DNA of 64,000 nt. Origin: Bacteroidota bacterium. GTDB taxonomy: Bacteria > Bacteroidota > Bacteroidia > Chitinophagales > Chitinophagaceae. Of this stretch, positions 36,228 to 44,008 are shown one piece after another. The stretch spans positions 1 to 64,000 of the forward strand of contig JAEYWX010000010.1 in NCBI GenBank assembly GCA_023428755.1, read 5' to 3'. Every line of letters begins with the position of its first letter. The stretch's first letter is position 1. The notes beneath the pieces were generated by a model that ran no database searches, was not told where the DNA came from, and saw nothing but the letters and a program-made list of their open reading frames with translations. Position numbers and translations under genes: made by a program.

Positions 36228-37355
36228 ATGGAATTTTCAACACGCATTATACACGAAGACAATATCAAACATGAGAGTGGCGCAGTAATGGCACCCATCG
36301 TTTTATCCACCACATTCGAACGTGGTGAAGATGGCATCAGTTATCCCGGTGGTTATTTTTATTCACGCTACGATAACCCCAACCGTCATTCACTTGAAAG
36401 CAAGCTGGCAAAAATGGAGAACGGCGCTGCCTGTGTAAGTTTTGCATCGGGCCTTGCGGCAGCCACACATGTATTTCAAAGTTTGAAAACAGGCGATCAT
36501 ATCATTTTGCCCGATGATACTTATTTCTCTATCCGTACGATTCTCGATGCCATGTTTGGCAACTTCGGTTTATCGTACACGTTAGTTGATATGACCGATC
36601 ATGCAGCCATTGAAAAAGCTATTCAACCTAACACCGTACTCATCTGGATGGAAACACCATCGAACCCATCATTAAAAATTACAGACATTGCTGCTGTTGC
36701 AGCCATTGCAAAAAAGCACAACTGTTTTACAGTTGCCGATAATACATGGGCCACTCCCTTTTATACAAAACCTACTGATCTGGATGTTGATATTTCACTC
36801 CACTCTACTACAAAATATTTAGGTGGCCACAGCGATATACTGGGCGGCGCATTGATCTTTAAAGAAACCAATGAACGTTACGAACGCATCCGTTCATTTC
36901 AGAAACTCGGCGGCGCTGTTCCATCACCGTACGATTGCTGGCTGCTCTGCAGAAGTTTAACAACCTTTGCAGCACGCATGCCCATTCATGCTAACAATGC
37001 CATGCAACTGGCACATTATCTTGAAACGCATCCGAAAATTGAACGGGTGTTATACCCGGGTCTTGCATCGCACCCGCAACATGCAATTGCAGCTAAGCAA
37101 ATGCAAAATGGATTTGGCGGAATGTTATCCATTCTGGTAAAAGGCGAACGGGCTACTGCATTGAAGCTGGCAGGTGAATTAAACCTGTTTACACATGCTA
37201 CCAGTTTGGGCGGCGTGGAAAGTTTAATTGAACATCGCAAATCAATTGAAGGTGAGCTGTCGCCAACGGCCGACAACTTATTACGCATTTCAGTGGGCAT
37301 TGAAGATGTGAAAGATCTGATCGCTGATTTTGAACAGGCATTACTCTCCGTCTGA
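36228..37355 (+). CDS. cystathionine synthase/lyase family PLP enzyme
   Basis: This 375-residue fold-type I enzyme of the Cys/Met metabolism family has PLP-binding Lys196 in SLHSTTKYLGGHSD, YSRYDNPN (tyrosine and arginine that contact the neighbouring subunit's cofactor), SFASGLAAATHVF, METPSNPSLKI and VADNTWATPF. The C-terminal SLGGVESLIEHR and LLRISVGIED finish the domain. The family includes cystathionine gamma-synthase, beta- and gamma-lyase and O-acylhomoserine sulfhydrylase, and sequence alone does not separate them here. The stop codon lies in an unusual hairpin pair. Confidence 0.9.
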   Translation: MEFSTRIIHEDNIKHESGAVMAPIVLSTTFERGEDGISYPGGYFYSRYDNPNRHSLESKLAKMENGAACVSFASGLAAATHVFQSLKTGDHIILPDDTYFSIRTILDAMFGNFGLSYTLVDMTDHAAIEKAIQPNTVLIWMETPSNPSLKITDIAAVAAIAKKHNCFTVADNTWATPFYTKPTDLDVDISLHSTTKYLGGHSDILGGALIFKETNERYERIRSFQKLGGAVPSPYDCWLLCRSLTTFAARMPIHANNAMQLAHYLETHPKIERVLYPGLASHPQHAIAAKQMQNGFGGMLSILVKGERATALKLAGELNLFTHATSLGGVESLIEHRKSIEGELSPTADNLLRISVGIEDVKDLIADFEQALLSV

Positions 37356-37428
37356 CGCCCTCGTTTGACGGAATCAATGATAATTCACTTTGTATTTCAT
37401 CCCATCATCCGGCGAGGGCATCGGATGA
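37347..37428. repeat. two hairpins with complementary GCCCTCG/CGAGGGC loops
   Basis: Hairpin 1 (TCCGTC/GACGGA, 37347-37372) overlaps the stop of the PLP enzyme and carries GCCCTCG in its loop. Hairpin 2 (TCATCCG/CGGATGA, 37405-37428) carries CGAGGGC in its loop, 16 bases before the next start codon. The loops can pair over seven bases. Alternatively the two are inverted copies of one element with a constant core and different stems. Confidence 0.75.
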
Positions 37429-37443
37429 GTAACAACTTTGCGT

Positions 37444-39246
37444 ATGAGAAAAATCATCTTCCTGTTTATTGCAGCACTTTTTCTGCAAACAACAACTGCA
37501 CAAACAACGGATAAACGTTTGGCTGGTATCGACACCTTCATCAACCGTATCTTAAAAGAATGGAGTGCAGCCGGTGTAACCGTTGCAGTAGTAGAAAAAA
37601 ATAAAGTGATAATGGCAAAAGGGTTTGGTTATAAAGATTACGAAAACAAACTACCGGTTACAGAAAACACCTTGTTTGCCATTGGCAGTTGTACAAAAGC
37701 ATTTACATCTTCATTGCTTGCCTTCCCGATGAAAGATGGCAAACTTGATCTGGACAAGCCTGTTACACAGTACCTGCCCGAACTTCGTTTTATCGATGAT
37801 GAATTGAACAACCATGTTACTGCAAGAGATATGATGAGCCATCGTACAGGTTTGCCCCGCCACGACCTTGCATGGTATGGTGCATCAACCAAGAGAGACA
37901 GCCTTGTTTACAATATCCGCTATTTTGAAAAAACAGCACCGCTGCGCAGAGTGTGGCAATACAACAACTTCATGTTTCTCACACAAGGTGTGCTGGCAGA
38001 AAAATTGAGTGGGAAAAGTTGGGAAACATTGGTAAAAGAACAACTCTTTACACCACTGAACATGACCTCATCCAACACCTCGATGAATGATCATGTGAAA
38101 GCAGCCGACTATTCTTATGGTTATAACGAAAACGAAGGGGTGATCAAGAAAATGAAATTCATGAATCTTGATCCCATTGGGCCTGCAGGTTCTATCAACT
38201 CCAATGCAAAAGATATGGCCAACTGGGTAATGATGTGGGTGAATGGAGGTAAGTTCAACGGTAAAGAAATTCTTCCGGCTGCATACTACAGTCAGGCCAT
38301 CAGTTCACAGATGATAATTGGTGGAGCACTACCTACCAAAGAGCAACCCGATGTATTTTTCAGCAATTATGGCTTTGCCTGGTTTCTTGCCAACTATCGT
38401 GGTCATTACCGTGTAGAGCATGGCGGCAATATTGATGGGTTCAGCAGCAGCACTTCTTTTTTCCCAACAGACAGTATTGGCATTTTCGTTTCGGTGAATC
38501 AAAACGGATCCCCCATACCCGGCATTATCCGTAATACCATCGCAGATCGTTTACTTGGTTTAAAATACAAAGACTGGCACCGCACACAAAAAAATGCTGT
38601 TGACAAAGCAAAAGAAGCCGCTAAAGAAAAATTGAAAGCCGACAGTACACAACGGAAGCCCGGCACCAGGCCAACACATGCCGTTACTGATTATTCAGGA
38701 ACTTTTACCAGCGAAGGTTATGGTACTTTAAAAATTGAATGGCAAAAAGACTCATTGGTTGGCAAATTCAATGGGCTTAATTTTAAAATCAAACATTATC
38801 ATTTCAATTACTTCAACTTTATTCCGCATGATGAAGAACTGGGTACTGCTGAAGAAGATGATGCAATGAAAGGACAGTTCAATATTAATATCAAAGGTGA
38901 AATCGAATCATTATCGTTACCCTTGCAGGCGGGTGTAAAGGATATTGTGTTCAAGAAAAATGCGGAAACCATTAATGTCAGCAAAGCCGATCTCGAAAAA
39001 TATGTTGGCGAATATGAACTGCCGGGGCCTACGCTTGTAAAAGTTTATATCAAAGGAGAGAACACATTAATTGCATTTGTAACCGGACAAACAGATTATG
39101 AATTGGTACCCGTAAAGCCCGATCTGTTCAATTTGAAAATTGCAGCCGGCTACAGTGTCCGGTTTGAAAAAAATGATGCCGGTGAAATTATTGCGTTATC
39201 GTTTTTACAACCAAACGGAACGTTTAAAGCAACAAGAAAAAAATAA
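37444..39246 (+). CDS. exported serine hydrolase, class C beta-lactamase fold, with DUF3471-like C-terminus
   Basis: This 600-residue protein starts at ATG 37444 (a TTG two codons earlier lies within a TTTG promoter-like box). A signal peptide (IIFLFIAALFLQTTTAQ) is followed by the penicillin-recognising fold with SxxK at Ser82 to Lys85 (GSCTKAF), YxN at Tyr173 to Asn175 (WQYNNFMF), and HGG in RVEHGGNIDGFSSS. A linker rich in Lys and Ala precedes about 200 residues of two strand-rich modules (SGTFTSEGYGTLKIEW, and VGEYELPGPTLVKVYIKGE). Such proteins are usually peptidases or esterases rather than antibiotic-resistance enzymes. Confidence 0.9.
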   Translation: MRKIIFLFIAALFLQTTTAQTTDKRLAGIDTFINRILKEWSAAGVTVAVVEKNKVIMAKGFGYKDYENKLPVTENTLFAIGSCTKAFTSSLLAFPMKDGKLDLDKPVTQYLPELRFIDDELNNHVTARDMMSHRTGLPRHDLAWYGASTKRDSLVYNIRYFEKTAPLRRVWQYNNFMFLTQGVLAEKLSGKSWETLVKEQLFTPLNMTSSNTSMNDHVKAADYSYGYNENEGVIKKMKFMNLDPIGPAGSINSNAKDMANWVMMWVNGGKFNGKEILPAAYYSQAISSQMIIGGALPTKEQPDVFFSNYGFAWFLANYRGHYRVEHGGNIDGFSSSTSFFPTDSIGIFVSVNQNGSPIPGIIRNTIADRLLGLKYKDWHRTQKNAVDKAKEAAKEKLKADSTQRKPGTRPTHAVTDYSGTFTSEGYGTLKIEWQKDSLVGKFNGLNFKIKHYHFNYFNFIPHDEELGTAEEDDAMKGQFNINIKGEIESLSLPLQAGVKDIVFKKNAETINVSKADLEKYVGEYELPGPTLVKVYIKGENTLIAFVTGQTDYELVPVKPDLFNLKIAAGYSVRFEKNDAGEIIALSFLQPNGTFKATRKK

Positions 39247-39250
39247 ACTT

Positions 39251-39281
39251 CGTCGTCGGTACGGCTGAAAGCCGTCAGACG
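39251..39281. repeat. short hairpin upstream of the acetyltransferase
   Basis: ACGGCT-GAA-AGCCGT forms a six-base stem, extended by CGTC/GACG outside a small internal loop. It ends 15 bases before ATG 39297. Confidence 0.55.
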
Positions 39282-39296
39282 TAAATCAATAGACAT

Positions 39297-39740
39297 ATGA
39301 TCATCAGAAGAGCAGTAAAAGAAGATTGTCCACGATTGCTGGAACTTATCAAGGAACTGGCGCTGTATGAAAAAGCACCGGAAGAAGTTACCGTTACATT
39401 GGAACATTTTGAAGAAAGTGGTTTTGGTGAACAGCCGGTGTGGTGGGCGTTTGTAGCCGAAGAAAATAATCTTGTTCTGGGATTTGCCCTGTATTATATC
39501 CGTTACTCAACCTGGAAAGGTCAGCGTATGTATTTAGAAGATATTCTTGTTACAGAAAAGGCAAGAGGAAAAGGCATCGGCAAATTATTATTTGATCAAC
39601 TGATTGTTGAAGCAACAGAAAAAAAGCTGAGTGGGATTGTGTGGCAGGTGCTGGAATGGAACGAACCAGCTATCAATTTCTATAAAAAGTATAACGCCAA
39701 TTTTGATGGAGAGTGGATCAATTGTAGTGTTACTATTTAA
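39297..39740 (+). CDS. GNAT acetyltransferase, diamine/polyamine acetyltransferase-like
   Basis: These 147 residues closely follow the spermidine/spermine acetyltransferase pattern: MIIRRAVKEDCPRLLELIKELALYEKAPEEV, YLEDILVTEKARGKGIGKLL with the acetyl-CoA loop, and WQVLEWNEPAINFYKKYNA, where the tyrosine is the likely general acid. Animal SSAT has the same EWNEPSINFYKR segment. Acetylation of a polyamine or a similar amine is a good guess, but other small amines are possible. A strong terminator begins at its stop codon. Confidence 0.9.
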   Translation: MIIRRAVKEDCPRLLELIKELALYEKAPEEVTVTLEHFEESGFGEQPVWWAFVAEENNLVLGFALYYIRYSTWKGQRMYLEDILVTEKARGKGIGKLLFDQLIVEATEKKLSGIVWQVLEWNEPAINFYKKYNANFDGEWINCSVTI

Positions 39741-39777
39741 AAAAAGATGCCGCTGTTATGTAGCGGCATCTTTTTTT
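39741..39777 (+). terminator. terminator of the acetyltransferase gene
   Basis: The stem GATGCCGCT/AGCGGCATC, flanked by A- and T-tracts that extend it to 14 pairs, ends in seven T residues. Confidence 0.92.
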
Positions 39778-39791
39778 AGTTATTCCAACCG

Positions 39792-39817
39792 CCGTCAGGG
39801 TTTGCAACCACTGACGG
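39792..39817. repeat. REP-like hairpin CCGTCAG/CTGACGG
   Basis: An outer seven-base stem (CCGTCAG/CTGACGG) encloses an inner GGTT-TGC-AACC hairpin, with one unpaired A. It is followed at about 39823-39855 by TACGTACATCGTAC-type words like those at 22.2 kb. Confidence 0.7.
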
Positions 39818-39854
39818 GGTTTACGTACATCGTACTTCTTACTTCGTACATTTC

Positions 39855-40745
39855 TTAATTCACTCCTTCCACCAGCATTTCTTTATTGATCTTTTGCACC
39901 AATCCCTGCAATACTTTACCGGGTCCAACTTCTGTAAACTTACTGGCGCCATCAGCGATCATGGATTGCACACTTTGTGTCCAACGCACTGCACCGGTCA
40001 ATTGATCGATTAAATTTTGTTTGATCTCATCTTTATCTAACACCGCTTTTGCAACTACATTCTGGTAAATAGCACACTGCGGCGTATAAAAATTCGTGCT
40101 TTCAATTTTTGCTTTTAATTCTTCACGTGCAGGTTCCATCAACGGGCTGTGAAATGCACCACCCACCGGTAATACCAAGGCTCGTTTTGCACCGGCGGCC
40201 TTCATCCGCTCACAGGCAATATCTATTCCTTTTAATGAGCCGCTGATCACCAACTGTCCCGGACAATTGTAATTGGCCGGGACAACAATTTCGCCTGTTT
40301 CTTCCTGTACCTGTTTGCAAACTTCTTCCACTTTTTCATCAGCCAATGCTAATACTGCTGCCATGGTTGAGGGATTTAGTTCACAGGCTTTTTGCATGGC
40401 TTGCGCCCTCACACTTACCAGTTGCAATGCATCTTCAAAACTCAACACACCATTTGCCACCAATGCGCTGAATTCACCGAGTGAATGTCCTGCTACCATA
40501 TCCGGCTTTGCCAACTCAATCGTTTTATATGCAACCACAGAATGTAAAAAAACAGCAGGCTGCGTAACCTTGGTTTGCTTCAGGTCTTCATCTGTTCCGT
40601 TGAACATGATATCCGAAATACGGAAACCTAAAATTTCGTTGGCTGATTCAAACAACCGCTGAGCCGACACGCCGGCATCATACAAATTTTTACCCATTCC
40701 ACTAAACTGAGAACCCTGGCCCGGAAATACAAACGCATGTTTCAT
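39855..40745 (-). CDS. fabD: malonyl CoA-ACP transacylase
   Basis: FabD loads malonyl groups onto acyl carrier protein. The 296-residue protein has the active-site serine Ser88 in AGHSLGEFSA, the N-terminal FPGQGSQFSGMG oxyanion loop, the Arg of SVRAQAMQ that binds the malonyl carboxylate, the catalytic His of GGAFHSPLM, and EVGPGKVLQGL near the end. ATG 40745 is the start. Its -7 box overlaps the terminator of folE directly upstream. Confidence 0.96.
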   Translation of the reverse strand: MKHAFVFPGQGSQFSGMGKNLYDAGVSAQRLFESANEILGFRISDIMFNGTDEDLKQTKVTQPAVFLHSVVAYKTIELAKPDMVAGHSLGEFSALVANGVLSFEDALQLVSVRAQAMQKACELNPSTMAAVLALADEKVEEVCKQVQEETGEIVVPANYNCPGQLVISGSLKGIDIACERMKAAGAKRALVLPVGGAFHSPLMEPAREELKAKIESTNFYTPQCAIYQNVVAKAVLDKDEIKQNLIDQLTGAVRWTQSVQSMIADGASKFTEVGPGKVLQGLVQKINKEMLVEGVN

Positions 40746-40763
40746 GTGTAATTATTTAATGGC

Positions 40764-40771
40764 CAAAAATA
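40764..40771 (-). promoter_or_regulatory. -7 box of fabD (TATTTTTG)
   Basis: A TAnnTTTG match on the minus strand, 18 bases before the fabD start codon. It is made from the T-tract of the folE terminator. Confidence 0.5.
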
Positions 40772-40772
40772 A

Positions 40773-40805
40773 AGAAGTCTGTTGCAATAATTACAACAGA
40801 CTTCT
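40773..40805 (-). terminator. folE terminator
   Basis: A perfect 12-base stem (AGAAGTCTGTTG and its complement, nine-base loop) is followed on the minus strand by TTTATTTTT, 20 bases after the folE stop. Confidence 0.87.
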
Positions 40806-40824
40806 ACGATGAGGAAAAGAAAAC

Positions 40825-41421
40825 TTAATTGAACTTTCCGGAAATGAGTTTCAAAAATTCACTACGGGTTGCTTCTTTCTGAAATTCGCCTGAGAAAGCA
40901 GAAGTAGTTGTAACTGAGTTTTGTTTCTGTACGCCACGCATCATCATACACAAATGCTGTGCTTCCACCACAACTGCCACGCCCATTGGATTCAACGATT
41001 CTTTGATCGCTTCAAGAATTTGTGTGGTTAATCGTTCCTGCACCTGCAAACGACGGCTGTACACATCTACTACACGGGCAAGTTTACTTAAACCGGTGAT
41101 CCATCCGTTAGGGATATAAGCAATATGTGCTTTCCCAAAAAATGGCAACATATGATGCTCGCACATACTGTACAGCTCAATATCTTTTACAATCACCATT
41201 TCACTTACATCTTCATGAAACTTGGCACTTTCCAAAATTGCTTTTGCATCCATGTGATACCCCTGCGTCATGTACTGCATCGCTTTTGCCACACGCTCAG
41301 GTGTTTTCAGCAAGCCTTCCCGTTCCGGATCTTCGCCTAATAAATCGAGTGCACTTCTGTAATTTTCAATTAATCCAGATGTTATCTTTTCTTCGTACTG
41401 TTCTGTTTTTTTATAAGCCAT
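40825..41421 (-). CDS. folE: GTP cyclohydrolase I
   Basis: FolE opens the GTP ring to give 7,8-dihydroneopterin triphosphate, the precursor of folate, biopterin and queuosine. The 198-residue protein shows the zinc and catalytic residues Cys87, His89 and His90 (SMCEHHMLPFFG), the second zinc cysteine in QHLCMMMRGVQ, GLSKLARVVDVYSRRLQVQERLT, and the ending TRSEFLKLI. ATG 41421 is the start. Two biopterin-type PTPS genes lie directly upstream on the same strand, consistent with a pterin cluster. Confidence 0.97.
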   Translation of the reverse strand: MAYKKTEQYEEKITSGLIENYRSALDLLGEDPEREGLLKTPERVAKAMQYMTQGYHMDAKAILESAKFHEDVSEMVIVKDIELYSMCEHHMLPFFGKAHIAYIPNGWITGLSKLARVVDVYSRRLQVQERLTTQILEAIKESLNPMGVAVVVEAQHLCMMMRGVQKQNSVTTTSAFSGEFQKEATRSEFLKLISGKFN

Positions 41422-41425
41422 GATT

Positions 41426-41483
41426 GAATTTGAAAATTTTTAAATTTGAAAATTTGAGAATGAATTGGTCTCCCAAATTCTCA
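41426..41483. repeat. TTTGAAAATTT word repeat and hairpin between PTPS 1 and folE
   Basis: Repeated AATTTGAAAATTT words (41426-41455) adjoin a nested hairpin (TGAGAAT/ATTCTCA outside, TTGG/CCAA inside, 41455-41483). It may attenuate or end transcription of the first PTPS gene. Confidence 0.55.
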
Positions 41484-41504
41484 CTAATCATTTATTAATT
41501 ATAA

Positions 41505-41918
41505 TTACGCCGGATACTCTACAAAGTTTCTCGGTGTTTCATACAAACGTATCTGCAACTCTTTTTCCGCATCAATATGCGGACGTAGCAAATCATAAAT
41601 TACGACCGCAATATTTTCTGCCGTTGGATTCAACTGTTTGAACTCAACGGTGTCAAGATTCAGATTTTTATGATCGAACCGTTCAAGCACTTCAGCCTTG
41701 ATGAGATCACTTAACAATTTCAGATCCATTACATAACCGGTTTCTTTATCAGGAACACCGGTAATTTTTACTACCAGTTCATAATTATGTCCATGAAAAG
41801 AAGGATTGTTACACTTTCCAAAAACAGCTTCGTTCCGCTCGTTTGTCCACTCAGGATTATATAAACGATGGGCAGCGTTAAAATGTTCGTGACGAAAGAC
41901 GGATACTTTTTTTTGCAT
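41505..41918 (-). CDS. 6-pyruvoyltetrahydropterin synthase family protein (biopterin type), copy 1
   Basis: This 137-residue T-fold enzyme binds zinc through His17 (FNAAHRLYNP) and His42/His44, with the catalytic Cys36 in FGKCNNPSFHGHNYELVV. The cysteine-to-HGH spacing is C-x5-HGH, the arrangement of eukaryotic PTPS (PTPS-II), not the C-x3-HGH of bacterial QueD. FDHKNLNLD and LYETPRNFVEY also follow the animal enzyme. It would act on dihydroneopterin triphosphate from FolE encoded next door. QueD-type activity cannot be ruled out from sequence. Confidence 0.88.
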   Translation of the reverse strand: MQKKVSVFRHEHFNAAHRLYNPEWTNERNEAVFGKCNNPSFHGHNYELVVKITGVPDKETGYVMDLKLLSDLIKAEVLERFDHKNLNLDTVEFKQLNPTAENIAVVIYDLLRPHIDAEKELQIRLYETPRNFVEYPA

Positions 41919-42014
41919 GACAGAAAACCTGATTACTTGTTACCTGCCATGAACTTTCAGAAAAGCACTTTGCAGGGCGTATGAAGAACTATAACAAGGT
42001 ACGCAGTAAAAGGT

Positions 42015-42425
42015 TTATTCTCCAAAATATTCAACGTAAATGCGGGGCGTTTCGTAAAGTTTAATACAGTGAAGCAGTACCTCAGCAGGCAGATGCGGTT
42101 GTAATTGTTGCCAAATGGCTTTTGCCAGGTTTTCGGTAGAACACATTTTCCCCTGCATAAAATCCACATCCATATTCAGGTTTTTATGATCCAGTTTTTC
42201 CAGCACATGAATTTTGATGAGCTCACTCAGTTTTTTTACATCAAACAAAAAACCAGTGTCCTCATTCACCTGTCCTTTAATGGTAACAAAAAGATCATAA
42301 TTATGCCCATGCCAGTTTTCATTGGCACATTTGCCAAACATGGCTTCGTTCTTCTCTAAGCTCCAATTGGGATTGTAGAGTTTGTGCGCCGCATTAAAAT
42401 GTTCTAATCGAGTTAAATAAACCAT
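42015..42425 (-). CDS. 6-pyruvoyltetrahydropterin synthase family protein (biopterin type), copy 2
   Basis: These 136 residues start at ATG 42425 (MVYLTRLEHFNAAHKLYNPNW); an in-frame start at 42455 would overlap the -7 box. Zinc ligands are His14, His39 and His41, and the catalytic cysteine is Cys33 in FGKCANENWHGHNYDLFV, again C-x5-HGH. LDHKNLNMD and IKLYETPRIYVEYFG match copy 1, so the two genes are tandem paralogues, diverged to about half identity by eye. All catalytic residues are kept in both, which suggests that both are active but specialised. Confidence 0.87.
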   Translation of the reverse strand: MVYLTRLEHFNAAHKLYNPNWSLEKNEAMFGKCANENWHGHNYDLFVTIKGQVNEDTGFLFDVKKLSELIKIHVLEKLDHKNLNMDVDFMQGKMCSTENLAKAIWQQLQPHLPAEVLLHCIKLYETPRIYVEYFGE

Positions 42426-42452
42426 TGCAAAAACCAGCAAATTGTTGGGGCG

Positions 42453-42460
42453 CAAAGGTA
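42453..42460 (-). promoter_or_regulatory. -7 box of the PTPS/folE cluster (TACCTTTG)
   Basis: A perfect TAnnTTTG on the minus strand, 27 bases before ATG 42425. It probably drives PTPS copy 2 and the genes after it. Confidence 0.55.
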
Positions 42461-42522
42461 ATAAGAAAGCGGCATTTTGATGTTATTCCCCGATTTGTTT
42501 TATTCTTCCCGAAATTTGCCCT

Positions 42523-43179
42523 ATGAATTGTTTAGTTGTTTCTGCCACCGTATTGGAAATCAAGCCGTTTATTCAACATTGCCGCACCACCAACAAGCTG
42601 GATTATATTGATTTGCAACTCGATTTCCTGGTTACAGGTGTGGGCTCCGTTAACACAACCTATGCTCTGATGAAGCATTTGCAGGTGAAAAAGCCCGATA
42701 TTATCATTATGGCAGGTATTGCCGGGGCCTTTGACAGATCGTTGCAATTAGGGGCTGTAGTTACAGTAAAACAAGAGTCGTTGGCCGACCTGGGTGTGCA
42801 GGAGAAGGATGGATACAAAGATGTGTTTGATTTGAAATTACTGGCTGCTAATGAATTCCCATACAAGCAAAAAAAGCTGGTAAATCCGTTTACGGTGTTG
42901 ATGGAACGTACCAAATTGCCATATGTTGGAAGTGTTACTGTGAATCAGATTACATCAACCAAAAAAACGGCAGCACTTTACGAAACAAAATACAAAGCAA
43001 AGATCGAGAATATGGAAGGTGCTGCCCTTCACATGGTTTGTATGAAAGAAAATATTCCGTTTGTGCAGATCAGAAGTATTTCCAATTATGTAGGCGAACG
43101 CAACAAACAAAAATGGAAATTGAAAGAAGCAGTGCAAAACCTGAACAAAGAATTGATCCGATTAATTGAGAGTTTATAA
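42523..43179 (+). CDS. mqnB: futalosine hydrolase
   Basis: MqnB removes the nucleobase from futalosine or its aminodeoxy form in the futalosine route to menaquinone. The 218 residues form a nucleoside-phosphorylase-like fold: LVTGVGSVNTTYALMK, MAGIAGAFDRSLQLGAVV, and KIENMEGAALHMVC with the purine-nucleosidase Glu, then VQIRSISNYVGERN. The general MTA/SAH nucleosidase family is similar, but adjacency to mqnD settles the call. The gap to mqnD is 12 bases. A TTTG ends four bases before the start codon. Confidence 0.92.
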   Translation: MNCLVVSATVLEIKPFIQHCRTTNKLDYIDLQLDFLVTGVGSVNTTYALMKHLQVKKPDIIIMAGIAGAFDRSLQLGAVVTVKQESLADLGVQEKDGYKDVFDLKLLAANEFPYKQKKLVNPFTVLMERTKLPYVGSVTVNQITSTKKTAALYETKYKAKIENMEGAALHMVCMKENIPFVQIRSISNYVGERNKQKWKLKEAVQNLNKELIRLIESL

Positions 43180-43191
43180 AAGTAATTGAGC

Positions 43192-44007
43192 ATGAATTAT
43201 ACGCTTGGCTTTTCACCATGCCCCAACGATACATTTATTTTTGATGCACTGGTGAATGGTAAAATTGATACAGAAGGTTTATTGTTTGATGTGCAGCTGG
43301 AAGATGTACAAACGTTGAACGAATGGGCAAAGCAAGGTAAACTCGATTTTTCAAAGATCAGTTATGGGGTTTATCCACTCATCCGGCATCAGTATCATTT
43401 ATTAAAGAGTGGCGGAGCATTGGGCAAAGGCGTGGGGCCGTTATTAATTACAAAGAACGAAGTACAAAATACGAACCTTGAGGAGCTTCAGCAGTTGGTG
43501 AATGATTCAACGATTGCAATTCCTGGCACAAATACCACAGCGCATTTTTTATTTTCACAGGCATTCCCACATGCTAAACAAAAACAGTTCATGGTCTTTC
43601 ATGAAATTGAAGATGCTGTATTGAGTGGCAAGGTTGATATTGGTGTGATCATTCATGAAAATCGTTTCACTTATCAGCAGAAAGGACTGCATAAGCTGAT
43701 GGATTTGGGTGAATATTGGGAAACAACAACCGGTTACCCTATCCCGTTAGGCGGCATTGTTGCACATCAACGAATTGATGCGGAGCTGCAACAAAAAGTT
43801 GACCGATTGATCCGTAAAAGTTTGGAATATGCCTTCAGCAATTATCCGCTCGTAACAGAGTACGTAAAGCAACATTCACAGGAGATGAGTGAAGATGTGA
43901 TGCGACAGCATATCGATCTTTATGTAAATAACTATTCGCTTGATTTAGGTGAAGATGGTATGCAGGCTGTAGAACAAATGCTGCAAACATCTGCGCAACA
44001 TTCCTGA
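43192..44007 (+). CDS. mqnD: 1,4-dihydroxy-6-naphthoate synthase
   Basis: MqnD converts cyclic de-hypoxanthine futalosine to 1,4-dihydroxy-6-naphthoate. The 271-residue protein has the periplasmic-binding-like fold with LGFSPCPNDTFIFDALV, the VQLEDVQTLNEWAKQGKLDFSKIS segment, IAIPGTNTTAHFLF and VDIGVIIHENRFTY. ATG 43192 is used; a TTG two codons earlier is less likely. It pairs with mqnB in one operon. The polyprenyl synthase at 57473 may make the side chain. It ends one base from the convergent photolyase gene. Confidence 0.94.
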   Translation: MNYTLGFSPCPNDTFIFDALVNGKIDTEGLLFDVQLEDVQTLNEWAKQGKLDFSKISYGVYPLIRHQYHLLKSGGALGKGVGPLLITKNEVQNTNLEELQQLVNDSTIAIPGTNTTAHFLFSQAFPHAKQKQFMVFHEIEDAVLSGKVDIGVIIHENRFTYQQKGLHKLMDLGEYWETTTGYPIPLGGIVAHQRIDAELQQKVDRLIRKSLEYAFSNYPLVTEYVKQHSQEMSEDVMRQHIDLYVNNYSLDLGEDGMQAVEQMLQTSAQHS

Positions 44008-44008
44008 C

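Noticed and set aside
37444..39246. Antibiotic-resistance beta-lactamase
   Set aside because: The fold motifs are those of a broad serine hydrolase/esterase group, and the long C-terminal modules are not found in resistance enzymes.
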